Below the pieces are notes generated by a model. The model searched no databases. It was not told where the DNA came from and saw nothing but the letters and a program-made list of their open reading frames with translations. 64,000 nt of DNA, from the NCBI GenBank assembly GCA_930367215.1, contig OV884059.1, positions 236,281,803 through 236,345,802 on the forward strand. The letters run 5' to 3'. This stretch comes from Pollenia angustigena. Taxonomy: Eukaryota; Arthropoda; Insecta; Diptera; Polleniidae. Shown here in pieces: positions 19,190 to 30,939 of the stretch. The position numbers and the translations under genes were made by a program. Positions within the stretch are counted from its first letter, which is position 1. The number at the start of each line of letters is the position of its first letter.

Positions 19190-19740
19190 ATTTTTAAAGT
19201 TTTTTTAACTTTTATGTTGAAAGTAATAATAAATTTGGTATTCCCGGAAAATAACTTTGATAATAAGCTTGCATGTGCCCGTGCAAAAAACTGAACTGGT
19301 AAATTTGTTGTTTTCTAACGAAAACAATAAAATGAAGCAATTTATTTTTTTTACATACTTACAACTACAATTCCAGTCGGAAAAAAGGCAACCAATTGTA
19401 GAGGAATGTAAGAAAGAATAAACACACTGTTTATTGTTGGTGTTTTGTTTAAGCTTTGATAAAATTACAAGACTTTGAGTGTTTATAATTCTTATTCGCT
19501 TTAGGGTTTTATTTTTTTAATATTTTTGGCTTTTCTAAAATCTTTGGAAAAGGTTTCCTGATGATCTGGCCTAAGCAACCAGTGAAATGCGCATAGCTAG
19601 CTTTCCCTTAACAGTAAATTTCAGTTTTTGTAAATATTTATCAAATATGGAAAAATGCGAATTTAGCAATCTTCTTTAGAAATCTAATTAATAATAAATT
19701 TTGTATTGCCGGAAAATAACTTTGGTAATAGTTTCTGTTT
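19190..19740 (+). repeat. Hammerhead-like repeat, copy C (partly tandem)
   Basis: CTGATGA is at 19558-19564 and GAAA at 19584-19587. The block 'ttgtattcccggaaaataactttg' occurs both upstream (about 19220) and downstream (about 19700) of the core, showing a partial head-to-tail dimer with a period near 480 bp. The downstream flank is shortened (atagctag), so stem I is weaker than in copies A and B. Confidence 0.6.
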
Positions 19741-21092
19741 TAATTTATAAAGGAATAAATGTATGCTATTTTTTTGTTTTTCAATTTAATAAAAATGATT
19801 TTGTTTTTTTAAGTAGGGAATATTAAAGTGTACCTTTATGAGTTCGATGTCAAGTAAACTATCTTAATTTTTTGCATACGATAGACACTAACGTATCGAA
19901 TGAAAACTCGAGAGATGTGATGTCTTTGGTTACTTGATATCGAATGCTATCATCTCAAATTACGATACATTTCATTCGATATCGAGTGTCATGATACCAA
20001 AATGAAAAATTTTGATCAATTTTGCTCGATATCGTATGCACTGCATTAGACCCATGAACTACTTACGATAAAAAATATAACTCAAATATAATTTTAAAAA
20101 TTTTTGTGTTTTTTTTTTTTTTTTTTGTTGCATAAAGCAGGTTTAACAAATTTGCAACCTTTGGTTAGAAATTTGTTGTTCAATAATTTAAATTTGGAAA
20201 GATTATCACGGTTTAACAAAGTTTATCGCTAATAAAACTTGATGGGGTTAAACATTATAAGCCTTTATTATGTATTTAAGAAAAATAAAGCTAGTGCACT
20301 GGTATATAAGGTTTAACAAAACTGTAATGGCGCTTAGAAACCCCTTTTGACTTAAGGCGAATTCCCTCTGTCAACCTCTCTTAGCGGCATTGACAATAGT
20401 AAAACCCCTACAGCAGGGACTCGAGAAAATCGTCCTCCTGATCTAAAATTCCTCAGAGGGCGCCTCAACAGAGATATTATTCAAGATTTCTCGTTTGCCA
20501 TCCTTTAAACACACCCAAAGCCTTTTAATGGGACACACAATTTAATTTATTATCTTAAACTAAACGAGAGATAATAAAATTTTTAGAGATTTAGAAATAT
20601 TACGTAATATTAATTAAAAAAAACTTAAGTGGTGTCCCATTAGGGGCTATTGCATCACTTTTGATTTTCAAAATTGCCTATTTCGCGTTCATCTAAATTT
20701 CGCAATATGAAACAATTGTTTTAAGATTATTTCCAGGCTTATTATCAGAATTGTTTATAGGTGAAATAATAATTTCCAATATCATCTTAGCCCCAATAAG
20801 ATCATTAAACACAAGCTTACTGCATCCATATTAACGATTAAAAACATCCTTTTAGATTTCTTCTTACCCGTCTAGTTATGGATTTCATCTTATAACAATA
20901 TTTTTAAAACACTGCGCGGTTGCTTTCAAATTTATCTTAACAATAAGCTCTGCAAGCATCTTTGGCCTCTGTCACGGTTCGCAACTCAACTCAGTTGAGT
21001 TGTAATTTCTTAACTTCTGTATTATGGTTTACAACTTTGCTATATTGCAGTGAACAAAAACATAACAAAAATTACAACTGATCACAACCAGT
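19741..21092. other. Noncoding DNA
   Basis: No ORF of note. 'atcgaatg...tcattcgatatcgagt' motifs at 19870-20045 form short inverted repeats. The stretch at 20340-20530 is less AT-rich and looks like a fragment of something older, which I could not identify. Confidence 0.35.
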
Positions 21093-21325
21093 GGCCGTAT
21101 TCTGTAATGCGCTAAAGCTAAATCTCTATCGCTAAAAATCTAAAAAGTTAATTAAGCGATTTTTAGCTGCAAATGCAATACTGTAACATGCATTGCTTAA
21201 TTTGGCAATGCCATAACAATTTAATTCGTCACAATTTTAGCTTTTAAATGTCTTAATTTTGTATTCTCTAAGGCATTTTAGCGATCGAGATTTAGCTTTA
21301 GCTAAGCGAGTTACAGAATACGGCT
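21093..21325. mobile_element. 233-bp TIR element
   Basis: ggccgtattctgtaa at the left and ttacagaatacggc at the right are inverted. The subterminal 'gctaaagctaaatctc' / 'gagatttagctttagc' blocks also pair. CAG occurs just outside each end, but the exact target duplication is uncertain. Confidence 0.75.
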
Positions 21326-21788
21326 GCAGTTGTCTTATTTACGACTCAACTGAGTTAAGTTGTGAACCTTAATAGGGGCCTATATTACCTGTGATTTCGT
21401 CCATTCATTACTTTTACGGGATACATAGCGACTTTTGAAGGAATAGTGTTCTTAAAACTTTTCCCTAGAATTAGAATAAATTTCAAGTAGTCAAGCTTTC
21501 CGAAATATATATGAGCGTGAAGTTAATATTTTTCAACTGCAAAGTGGGTTTATTTCTTTATTTAATAATAATTTCTTTTTTAAATTTGGGTTTATAAATT
21601 AATTTGCCCTTAAAGGGTTAATTAAACTATGCCAATACAACTAACATTATCACTCATGATTTGCAATATTGGTCGTTCACTAATAAATGATGTTATAGCT
21701 AGCAATAAACGAATATAATATATACAAAGTACATATGTACATATTTAGGTATAATTTACTTAAAAAATATAAATACATACATACATAG
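21326..21788. other. AT-rich spacer
   Basis: No recognised feature. Confidence 0.35.
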
Positions 21789-22262
21789 TAGGGTGGTTCA
21801 CTATTGTATGAGAAAAAATAAGAGTTCTCGAATCATTTTCTAATAGCAATATTTTTTTGTCTAACGTAAAAACAAATAAAAATTGGTAAGAAAAAAGTCA
21901 CATCTTGAGGTCATGTCGGAGCTCCTTAAGTATTTTTAAGTATTTTTGAAAAAAGCCATTTTTTAAATTTTAATATTTTATTTAATATCAATTGTTATTA
22001 ATTAAAACTGAGAACATTTTTAATTAAACTTAAAAAAATAAAACTTTGGTTCTTATACAACATAAAATAATAAAATCATTTTTTGGTCACAAAATCTTGT
22101 TTGCTGTCAAATTTGGGCATCTCTCGTCTTGATTCAAGTTTCGTCTATATTAACTTTCTCGTGATTTTTTATCGCATAGAGTAATAGATGCTTCTGACAC
22201 TATTTTCACGAACCTAAAAGTCGTAAGAATACAGTAATAAGCTTTTCTGTCATACAATGCCC
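21789..22262 (+). repeat. 'tagggtgg' dispersed repeat, copy 1
   Basis: It begins tagggtggttcac and runs through 'ggtcacaaaatcttgtttgctg' to 'gatgcttctgacactatttt'. An inverted copy covers about 55940-56340, and a short piece of the same family lies at about 58660-58705. It is noncoding. The terminus resembles the mariner end at 6383, so a mariner MITE is possible. Confidence 0.65.
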
Positions 22263-22362
22263 GCGCGCTCTTACATAAAAAAATAAATTAATAATACATT
22301 TTTGATATTATTCGAATGTGTATTTTAAGTCAAATTACAATCCTCAAAAGCTTTTATACTTT

Positions 22363-23432
22363 ACTAGCTGGCCCGGCAAACGTTGTTTTGCCATATAACA
22401 TTTTTCTTTCAAACGATACAGTGTCAGCATGCCAAATTTTTAGAAAATTATATTAATTATAGGCTTTAGTTCTTTCCAGATGTTACACTATTTGCCCGAC
22501 AAATTTCAGGAAAATCAGTTGATTAGTTAAGAATATATATTTCATGCTATTTCTCTTTCAGATATTACAGTGTATGCATGCCAAACTTTAAGAAACCCGG
22601 TTGATTAGTTAAGAAGATATAGGGAAGGGAGCTTTTACCCCTCCTGTTTCACGTCCTAAATAATAAAAACTATAGGCTATTGTACTTTCCAGCTGTAACA
22701 CTATTTGCCTGCAAAATTTCAAGAAGATATTAGGAGGGGGAGCTTTTACCCTTCTTGCCCTATTTCACATCCTATTCCCTATTTCCTTTCGGATGTTACA
22801 GTGTCTGCATGCCAAATTTTAAGAAAACGCGTTCATAAGTATAAGATATAGGGAAGGGGAGCTTTTACCGCTATTGCCCTATCTCACGCTTTATTCCCTA
22901 TTTCCTTTCAGATGTTACAGTGTCTGCATGCCAAATTTTAAGAAACCCGGTTGATTAGTTTAAAAGATTGGGGAAGGAGAGCTTTTACCACTATTGCCCT
23001 ATTTCACGCCAAAAATAATAAAAATTTTAGTCTATAGTTCTTTCCAGATGTTACACTATTTTCTTGCTAAATTTCAAGAAAAGCGGTCAGTTTGTTAAGC
23101 AGATATAGGGAGGGGCAGCTTTAACTCCTCTTGCCCTATTTCACGCCATATTCCCTATTTTCTTTCAGATGTTACAGTGCCTGCATGCCAAATTTTAAGA
23201 AAACAGGTTGATTAGTTAATAACATATATGGGGGAGCTTATGCCATATTTTGCGCCCTCTAGCGATAAAAAAAATATACTCTACGACCTATTCTCATACC
23301 TAAGAAAAACACATACAAAATTTCATAAAAATCAGTCAAGCCGTTTCGAAGGAGTTCAAAATGGAGGTCTTCCAGTTTTCGCAGTTAGTGGTGACATCAA
23401 AGTGTACACTTCTTTTTATATACTTATAAAGA
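22363..23432 (+). mobile_element. Helentron-derived element, copy 2
   Basis: It starts actagctggcccggcaaac and holds several diverged 120-150-bp units with 'gatgttacagtgtctgcatg' and 'ggggagcttttacc'. It ends near 'gtgtacacttctttttatatac', matching the outer end of copy 1. The open frame at 23228-23527 is a repeat translation, not a gene. Confidence 0.8.
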
Positions 23433-23435
23433 TTA

Positions 23436-23592
23436 GGCTTATTCCTTCAATGTTTTCCAGGAATATTATCTATGCACTACTATCAAAATTTTTCGTTTGT
23501 ATATTTCTGTTACGAAGCTTACTTTAGCCATCCTTTGGCTTGCAACGATAGTGCATATAAAATATTCCTGGAAAATATTGAAGGAAAAAGCC
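23436..23592. mobile_element. 157-bp hairpin MITE at the Helentron end
   Basis: ggcttattccttcaatgttt pairs with the right end (aaatattgaaggaaaaagcc), and the pairing continues about 48 bp inward. TA flanks both ends (23434-23435, 23593-23594). Confidence 0.75.
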
Positions 23593-23665
23593 TAATAAAG
23601 TATTAAGCTTTTGAGAATTGTAATTTGATTTAGAATACACATTCGAATAATATCAAAAATTTATA

Positions 23666-23904
23666 ATAAATGTTACTCACCATGAGAAATAAATTCCTAG
23701 ATTCTATTTGTTAAATTAATAATATTTAACAGGGGTCTAATGCAGACAAAAATACAACATGTTTACGTTATTAGAAGTTGATATCTGTTTCGACCAACCC
23801 TAATACACAGGCTAAATGAAATTATTTTCATATTTAATAATATATTTTTTGTTGATAACCTTTTTTTAAGATTTAAAAACGTAAAAATACATAAAAAAAA
23901 ACCT
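23666..23904. other. AT-rich spacer
   Basis: No recognised feature. Confidence 0.35.
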
Positions 23905-24539
23905 TCACTGGCGAGCAAAAGTGGATACATGACCACTAGTTAAGATTTGAAAGAAAGCACATCAAATACAATAAAACCTATTCGGGACTTTATTTATAGC
24001 ACTTAAGAGAATATTTGCATAATAAAACAAAAATAAATTCGGGAATATTCAAAGATAATATTAAGAGCAATGCAATTTCATTTAATAATCCAAAGTATCC
24101 ACTTTTGCACGTTTAAGGAAAGTTTAATTTTGGTTAATATATCAAGTGCTTTGTCTAAGGACCTTAAGCTTTAATCCAAGTTCTCGATTGCTTGATTCAT
24201 AATATTTGACCATTGTGTTTGAACTCCCATCCAAAGCTCATTTAAAGTTGTAGAGCACTATTGTATCGCGCAAGAAGTTTCTTAAAAAAAGCCCTTAAAC
24301 TTTCGATCGGGTTGAGATCTTTGCTTTTGCTGCGGCCATTTCATTTCTAAAATCCTTGCTTTATTAACAGCCAATCCTAAACGATATTGGCCGTATGTTT
24401 TGGATCCCCGTTCTGTTGAAAAACAACTTTTTCAACTGGGTATGCACTTCGGGTAAATTGTCTTTTAAGATCCGAAGTTAATCATCTTTTTTCATTTTAC
24501 CCTCGATTTTTACTAATGGACCGAGATTTTACCAAGTAA

Positions 24540-25550
24540 AGGCAGAATTAGTCTTTACTTTCTGTTCTGCTACGAATCAGCTGATTTGTTTTTGTTATTA
24601 AAAACCTATAAAATTGATTAGTTTTTCCGTTCTGTTGCGGTTCAGTTTGTTAAAATCAAAAACACGTTAATCATCCTGATGATCTGGCCTAAGCAACCAG
24701 TGAAATGCATAGGAATAGCTTATCCCATCAACAATAAATTTCAAGTGTTTTTATCAAGAATAAAAACTGGGAATTAAGCACGAATAACAAAATCTTTTGA
24801 AATTAAAATTTTGTATTCCCAAAAATTGAAATTACTTTTTGATAATAAACAGGCAAGTGCACGGCCTAAAAAAACACTTAATTGACAACATCTTTTGTAA
24901 GTTGTTGTTTGTTTTTTATTTTGTTTTTCTTAACCTACTTACAACTACAATTAATGTTGAGAGAATTTCAACTAATTGTAGTGGGGAATGTAAGATGAGA
25001 TAAACCCACTTTTTTATTGTTGATGTGTTTTGTTAAAGCTTTGATATTGTTACAAGTAAAACTGTTGCTATAAGTCTTATACGTTTAACAGTTTTATTTG
25101 GTTTAATATCTTTAGTTTTTCTAAAATCTTTATGGATGAAGTTTCCTGATGATCTGGCCTAAGCAACCAGTGAAATGCATAGGAATAGCTTATCCCATCA
25201 ACAATAAATTTCAAGTGTTTTTATCAAGAATAAAAACTGGGAATTAAGCACGAATAACAAAATCTTTTGAAATTAAACATGTTAATTATTTGTAAGTGAC
25301 AGCAAAATAAATAATAAAAAACACATATTTACATTGCAATAAACTGTTTTTTGATTTTAAGAATTCATAAAATTGAATTTTTTCAAGTTTATGTGCATTG
25401 AAGTTATTAAAATAAAACAATGGACGGTGCAAAGCTAGTAAATTGATCATAAATGGCTGATAAGTTACTACGGAAAAAGTAACTATTACAATTTCATAAC
25501 AGAACGGCACGGAACAGAACAGAAACAGAAAGTAAAGACTAACTGAGCCT
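24540..25550. mobile_element. TIR element with TAA duplication, second layer of the nest
   Basis: The left end (aggcagaattagtctttact) and right end (agtaaagactaactgagcct) are inverted with few mismatches. TAA flanks both (24537-24539, 25551-25553). The terminus 'aggctcagttag' is shared with the 184-bp MITE at 48529, so the two are one family with a 3-bp TWA duplication (Harbinger type). Without the internal hammerhead-like dimer it is about 400 bp. Confidence 0.8.
24675..25275 (+). repeat. Hammerhead-like dimer, copy D (retrozyme-like)
   Basis: Two head-to-tail units have CTGATGA at 24676-24682 and 25146-25152, a period of 470 bp. The shared terminal stretch (24675-24800 and 25145-25275) is almost identical. 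Each has GAAA, the palindrome atgcat and then A. The insertion is bounded by imperfect 14-bp direct repeats, aacacgttaatcat at 24661-24674 and aacatgttaattat at 25276-25289 (12 of 14 match), which look like a target duplication. It has no ORF. A short noncoding tandem dimer with a hammerhead in each unit is the layout known for animal retrozymes. Confidence 0.65.
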
Positions 25551-26192
25551 TAAAACAGGCCCAAACCATCAAGCTTCCACCTCCATATTTCATCGTTTCT
25601 TTTACTTGGTGTTTTTTTTTCATACGACCCGTTTCCAGTCTCCCACACTGTAATTTTTGTGCTCTTTGCTGAACTTTAATCGCGCCTTAAGATTTTTATT
25701 GAGGTGTTAATCAAAACTTACTCGGAGTTTTTTGGCTTCCTTAGTGCTTAAATTTTTTTCATTCTAACAGTTCGGTATCAAATTCCTAATTTTTTTGTAA
25801 TATTACGTGCTTAAATTTTTTTGTTGGTCATTTTAAGAATTTGATTTTTTAACCATCGTTTTTTTCATTTTAAATTTAAGTTGAAGATTTTTGCAAAGAT
25901 AGACAATTAAATGTTTGCATTATATCTACGTATATTTTTTCTTTCTTTAACCGTTTTTAAAACAACACAAATAACGGAATAAAACAATTTGTTCTCCCCT
26001 TTTTTATGTTGCCAGATTGTAGAAGTAAAAATGGGCTAAAGTAGATACATTGACTTTTCTCACAAAATTAACGAAATATTAGCTGTTACTTCGTAGTAAG
26101 AATTCAAAGCTAAAAACCTGGTTGGATTTTAAATATTTTATTTGATTTAATACGTTTTAAATTTGACGCATGTATCCACAATTGCCAGTGTA

Positions 26193-26655
26193 TATGATAA
26201 ATTCTAATCTGGCCGAAATTGGCAACAATGCAAAAAACTACATATTTAAAAAAAATAAATTCATTTGATAATAGTTTAGTTGATTGTTAAATTATAAAAG
26301 TAATTAAGCCTTAGAAAATTGTTAAACATTTTCAAAATAAACAAAATTACAACGTTTATTTTAAAGGTCAATAATAATGCAAATTATCAACAAATCTATA
26401 CATATTGGAATTTGCATTTGAAATATAATTTATGTAATATTTTAATATGATAGTGAACATTGTTGATTTTAGAATGGAAGAAAAAGCTTTCATAATGCTT
26501 TCAACGTCATTGCAATATTAAATACATAAATCAAAATTTGCCAATAATTTTCGAGTGTAGAAACATTTTAAAACATATATAAAATATACGTAGTAAAACC
26601 GCGTAATAGCATTTTGTTTTAATTTTTGAATAAACCTCACTAAATATCAATTTTT
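26193..26655. other. AT-rich spacer
   Basis: No recognised feature. Confidence 0.35.
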
Positions 26656-27295
26656 AAGAGACGAACATATTCGGTTTTACATTTCCTTATATTTTAACCT
26701 TTCATATTTGTATAATTTGTACTTTGTATCTTATATTAGAACTAGCTGGCCCGGCAAACGTTGTTTTGCCACATAACTTATTTCTTTCAGATGTAACAGT
26801 GTCCGCTAGCCAAATTTTAAGAAAAATTATAGGCTATAGTTCTTTTCAGATTTTACACTATTTGCCTATCCGATTTCAAGACAATTAATTGATTAGTTAA
26901 GAAGATATAGGGAGTCGGAGCTTTTACCCCTCTTACCCTATTTTATGTCCTGTCCTCTTTCCTATGTTATTTATTAAGAGACGAACATATTCGGTTTTAC
27001 ATTTCCTTATATTTTAACCTTTCATATTTGTATAATTTGTATTTTGTATCTTATATTAGTACTAGCTGGCCCGGCAAACGTTGTTTTGCCACATAACTTA
27101 TTTCTTTCAGATGTAACAGTGTCCGCTGGCCAAATTTTCAGAAAAAATTATAGGCTATAGTTCTTTTCAGATTTTACACTATTTGCCTATCCGATTTCAA
27201 GACAATTAATTGATTAGTTAAGAAGATATAGGGAGTCGGAGCTTTTACCCCTCTTACCCTATTTTATGTCCTGTCCTCTTTCCTATGTTATAGTG
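26656..27295. repeat. 320-bp tandem duplication spanning a Helentron 5' end
   Basis: Positions about 26656-26975 repeat at 26976-27295 with an exact 320-bp offset and very few differences. Each unit holds about 85 bp of flanking DNA ('agacgaacatattcggtttt') plus the first 230 bp of a Helentron-derived element (actagctggcccgg at 26741 and 27061). Confidence 0.9.
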
Positions 27296-27961
27296 TATGC
27301 ATGCAAAATTTTAAGAAAACCGGTTGATTAGTTAAGAAGATAGAGGGAGGGGGAGCTTTAACCCCTCTTGCTTTATTTCACGCCCTAAATAATAAAAACT
27401 ATAGGCTATAGTTCTTTCCAACTGTAACACTATTTGCCTGTGAAATTTCAAAAAAATCATCATCAGTTGATTAGTTACGAAGATATAGGGAGGGGGAGCT
27501 TCTAGCCCTCTTACCCAATTTCACACCCTATTCTCTTTCAGATGTTACATTGTCTGCATGCCAAATTTTAAGAAAACCGGTTGATTAGTTCAGAAGATTG
27601 GGGAGTGGGAGCTTTTAGCCCTACAATATTTTGCGCCCTCTAGCGATATAAAATATACTCTACGACCTATTCTCATACCTAACAAATACACATACAAAAT
27701 TTCATAAAAATCGGTCAAGCCGTTTCGGAGGAGTTCAAAATGGAGGGCATTTTGTTGATATTTGTATGGGAATATAAATACATGTTTCGGAATGAATGCA
27801 GTGTTCACTAAAATGGCTATAACTCATGAACCAATACACATTTAAAGACCGTTGATACATAAAAACCTTGGTATTGACGTCAACTTCCACGTGAACTTTG
27901 CAGAAACAAAATCGCATTACAGAGAACATCAATTACTAACACAATTCAACTTATTTTTATA
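27061..27961 (+). mobile_element. Helentron-derived element, copy 3
   Basis: It starts actagctggcccggcaaac, passes through two or three diverged internal units, the 'gcgccctctagcgat' block and 'caaaatggagggcattttgttg', and ends at 'ttatttttatata', immediately followed by a pogo-like terminus. The open frames at 27590-27932 are repeat translations. Confidence 0.8.
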
Positions 27962-27963
27962 TA

Positions 27964-28190
27964 CAGTTGAACTCCCATAACTCGAACTTCTCTAACTCGA
28001 ATTTTCTCTTATTCGAACCAATTTGATTGGCAGTAGATCTAAAACATGAACTACATACAATTCTCCTTCCGTAACTCGAACTTCCATAACTCGAAATTCT
28101 CCATAACTCGAACCAAATACTCAAATTTGTATTCTATAACTCGAAGTTTTTTGCCAAATAAAAGAGAAGGCTCTGTAGAATTTTACAAAA
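27964..28190. mobile_element. Pogo/Tigger-like left end with 'aactcgaa' repeats
   Basis: cagttgaactcccataactc follows TA at 27962-27963. The matching end, inverted, is at about 35899-35921 (gttatggaagttcgactg then TA). The subterminal region repeats 'taactcgaa' about eight times, which could be transposase binding sites. The two ends are nearly 8 kb apart because of later insertions, so whether they are one element is uncertain. Confidence 0.6.
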
Positions 28191-29068
28191 ATAATTAATT
28201 CAGTTCCCAGGATATGGAGAATATGTATCTATTGTTGGTCAGGGATCTAAAATAAATATTTTTATACACACAGAAAACAAATTGGTTGGAAAACGGTTGC
28301 AGTAATAAAATATTGATCAAGAAATATAATTTATTATTGCAACTATTAAAAATGTATAGTTCCAATTGATTTTTAATTCTCTTGATTATTAAAACGTTAT
28401 TCTAACTGAAATATAATTCCTTCAATTCTTTTATTAGTTATGATAACTAATTTAATTTAGTTTTAAAAATTAGTACAAATGGTTAGAATCACAACCGAAT
28501 TTAATACAGGGCAATACTGAATATTGGTCTTTGCAATTAATTATTTGCTTTCGTCAATGAATTTTGTAATATAAATGTTAATTCATTTATTGCAGCTAAT
28601 AATCGATTGCTAGTATAGTTTCAATTCGATTACAACAAATGAAAATATAATTATTTGGTATTCACAACCAAAAAAAAGCTATATGTCCCAATTGTTTACT
28701 AAATTTTCTGTCAAATTATTATATATAATAAAATAATTTAAATTTTATATTAAAATAAATAAGTTTGTGTTCAAAAATTGGAAATGTGCAAAAACTTAAT
28801 AAATAGGGGTAAGTAATTTACGTATTTTTATAATTATGTACATATGCACGTATATATGTGTGTATGTATTATATTTCTTATAAATACATACATATATGTA
28901 CCCAGCTAGCATTTTCAATCAAAATAATCAAATGGGAATCTCACGAAGACCATTAATCGTCGACGAGCGCAATTCTTAATCGTAAAAGATTCCTCGCACG
29001 GGAAAAACTGTTACACAAGCTGATTTCTCTGCGAGATACTTCTACAACACAGCGAAAGACGCTTATAT

Positions 29069-29696
29069 CACGGTGCAAAAAAATTTGGGACATTGCCGCC
29101 AGCCTCAACACTTGCAACGCGAAATGAAACTAGAATGTTGGTAGAGAATATCCGCCAAAGGGGTTTAAAAAGTTAGCTCGGGTTCCCGAAATACGGGCCC
29201 CTTAAGTTTTTTTAGTTTTTTGAAAAGGCGTTTGGTATAAGTCAAAAAAAAATATACTAAATGTACTTCTGAGCTTAAAAATTATTTCAGATGTCTTATT
29301 TTCTTAAAATATATTAACCCTCTAACACTCATTTTAAGGAGTAATTTTTGTCCTTTTTTAACCTTCCCAACAAAAGTATACTAAAACGACGAGGTTTAAA
29401 AAGTTCCACGAATATTTTCCGCATCAAATTTTACTAGGGGTCTTATTTTAAGGGGTAATTTTTGCCATTTTTTTAACTTCCCAACAAAAGTATTATAAAA
29501 CGGCACTTTAAAATGAGTGCTAGAGGGTTAATATATTCTAAGAAAATAAGATATCTGAAATAATTTTTTAGCTCAGAAGTACATTTAGTATATTTTTTTT
29601 TCACTTATACCAAACGCCTTTTCAAAAAATTCAAAAACTTTAGGGGCCCGTATTTCGCGTTGCAAGTATTGAGGCTGGTTTTTTTGTTGCACAGTG
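29069..29696. mobile_element. 628-bp foldback, CACTGTGC-type ends, TAT duplication
   Basis: Left end cacggtgcaaaaaaa and right end ttttttgttgcacagtg are inverted. Arms of about 250 bp share 'ccagcctcaa', 'ttgcaacgcgaaat', 'acgggccc' and 'taaccctct'. TAT flanks both sides (29066-29068, 29697-29699). Another foldback with the same terminal octamer and a 3-bp duplication is at 40564. CACTA-like ends and 3-bp duplications would fit the CMC/EnSpm superfamily; this is inference. Confidence 0.7.
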
Positions 29697-30203
29697 TATT
29701 GCTCGTAGGCGAATTCGTTTAAGATTTCTGTAAAGATTTTCTAATGAGTGAATTAATGAATGTTATGAGACTATTGGAGGAATTCCCTAACAACTTGTAG
29801 AATGTTTACACATATAACTGAGCCACCTAAACAAGAGCATCAAGCTTATTTTTCATACAATTTATACGAAACAAACCTTAAAATCGGGAATTCAACAACG
29901 AGCCTGTTGGAAAATCTTATTTGGCAGATCCTTACGTCGGCTTGTTTATATAAAATTGTATTAACAAGTGAATTTTCATGTTTTGAAAACGCTCTTATTT
30001 AGGTAGCTCAGTAATTGTTACATGAATCATAAGGAGATCCGCAAAAGGTTCATTCCAAGTTTAAAAGACAAGCGTGTCAGAAAATGTATAAAAAACTAAT
30101 AAAAAAAAAATTTTTGATCATCAGAAGATTCTTTGAGGAGTTAGACAATCGTTTAACAAACATCTTATGCTATCTGGGCAATATCTTAGACCTACATGTA
30201 CAT

Positions 30204-30939
30204 TAGGGTGGCAGCTAAATTTCAACTTTGGATTTTCAGCATCTTCCGGGCGGAATATTGTTTTATTTTTTTTTTTTTTTAATATTAGTAAGCTTTATAA
30301 GCTTATTAACAACAAAAAATTTTATTTCGATCGGACAAGATTTTCAGTTTCAAAAGTGACTCTGAAAAAAAAATTTGAGGCTTGTTAGGGGCTTACTCCA
30401 AAAAATTTTTTTTGAAAATTAGTTTTGATAAGCACACATTAAAGATTTTTTGTTGCTCTTAATACCAGGTTTTTTAAATTTTTTTTAAAAATTTTTTTTC
30501 GACATCGCATTTTTGTTCTAAATTGGGGTAAAAAACTGGAAAAATGCAGTTTTTGGCCCTATTTGAGAGCATGGTTACTAGGGTGTCAGCTAAATTTCAA
30601 CTTTGGATTTTCAACATCTCCCGGGGGGAATATTGTGGTGCCACATGGTCTAAAGCTGATGTGGAAAAAATTTCAGCCAAATCGGATAACTTTTACCCCT
30701 GCCCCCTCGAGGTCAAAGTTCAAATGATAAAAAAAAAATCGAAAAAAAAATTTTTTGTTTGTATGGAAATTTTTTTTTTATCATTTGAACTTTGACCTCA
30801 AAGGGGCAGGGGTAAAAGTTATCCGATTTGGCTGAAATTTTTTCCACATCAGTTTTAGACCATGTGGCACAATATTCCGCCCGGGAGACATCAATATTAA
30901 TACAAAAAAATTGCTCCATACATTTAGCTGCCACCCTAA
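30204..30939. repeat. 'tagggtggc' foldback inside the composite element
   Basis: Two arms (about 30588-30760 and 30770-30938) pair over most of their length and share 'ccacatggtctaaa', 'ttcagccaaatcggataact' and 'tcaaagttcaaatgat'. A third partial arm in direct orientation starts at 30204 (tagggtggcagctaaatttc). The arms end in tagggtg / caccctaa. The open frames here on both strands give the same translated repeat (SAKSDNFYPCP). Confidence 0.75.

Larger units (their letters stand above)
22285..23665. mobile_element. TIR element with a Helentron-derived element in its centre
   Basis: The left flank (22290-22362, with 'tgatattattcgaatgtgta') is the reverse complement, with few mismatches, of the right flank (about 23597-23665). 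The arms are about 70 bp. Both meet near 'aaagcttttatacttt', which is where the Helentron-derived element sits. Confidence 0.7.
24120..25800 (-). pseudogene. Tc1-like transposase relic, minus strand
   Basis: Only the C-terminal third is readable: near 24210-24350 the minus-strand translation gives LNELWMGVQTQWSNIMNQAIENL. This is the 'LW..V...W..I......L..SM..R...VI' tail that follows the third catalytic residue. Just upstream, WPQQ plus a degraded 'SPDLNPIE' block is recognisable across a frameshift. The part right of the insertion (25550-25800) should hold the more N-terminal coding sequence but is too decayed to read motif by motif. Inactive. Confidence 0.6.
23905..26192 (-). mobile_element. 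Tc1-like element, degraded, with nested insertions
   Basis: Left end cactggcgagcaaaagtgga and right end (tccacaattgccagtg) are inverted repeats, both carrying 'gtggatacatg'. On the minus strand the left part reads a 'WPQQ...' block, then FKGFF and NELWMGVQTQWSNIMNQAIENL, which matches the end of Tc1 transposases (WP.QSPDLNPIE...). Many stops are present. The element is split at 24540-25550. Confidence 0.7.
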
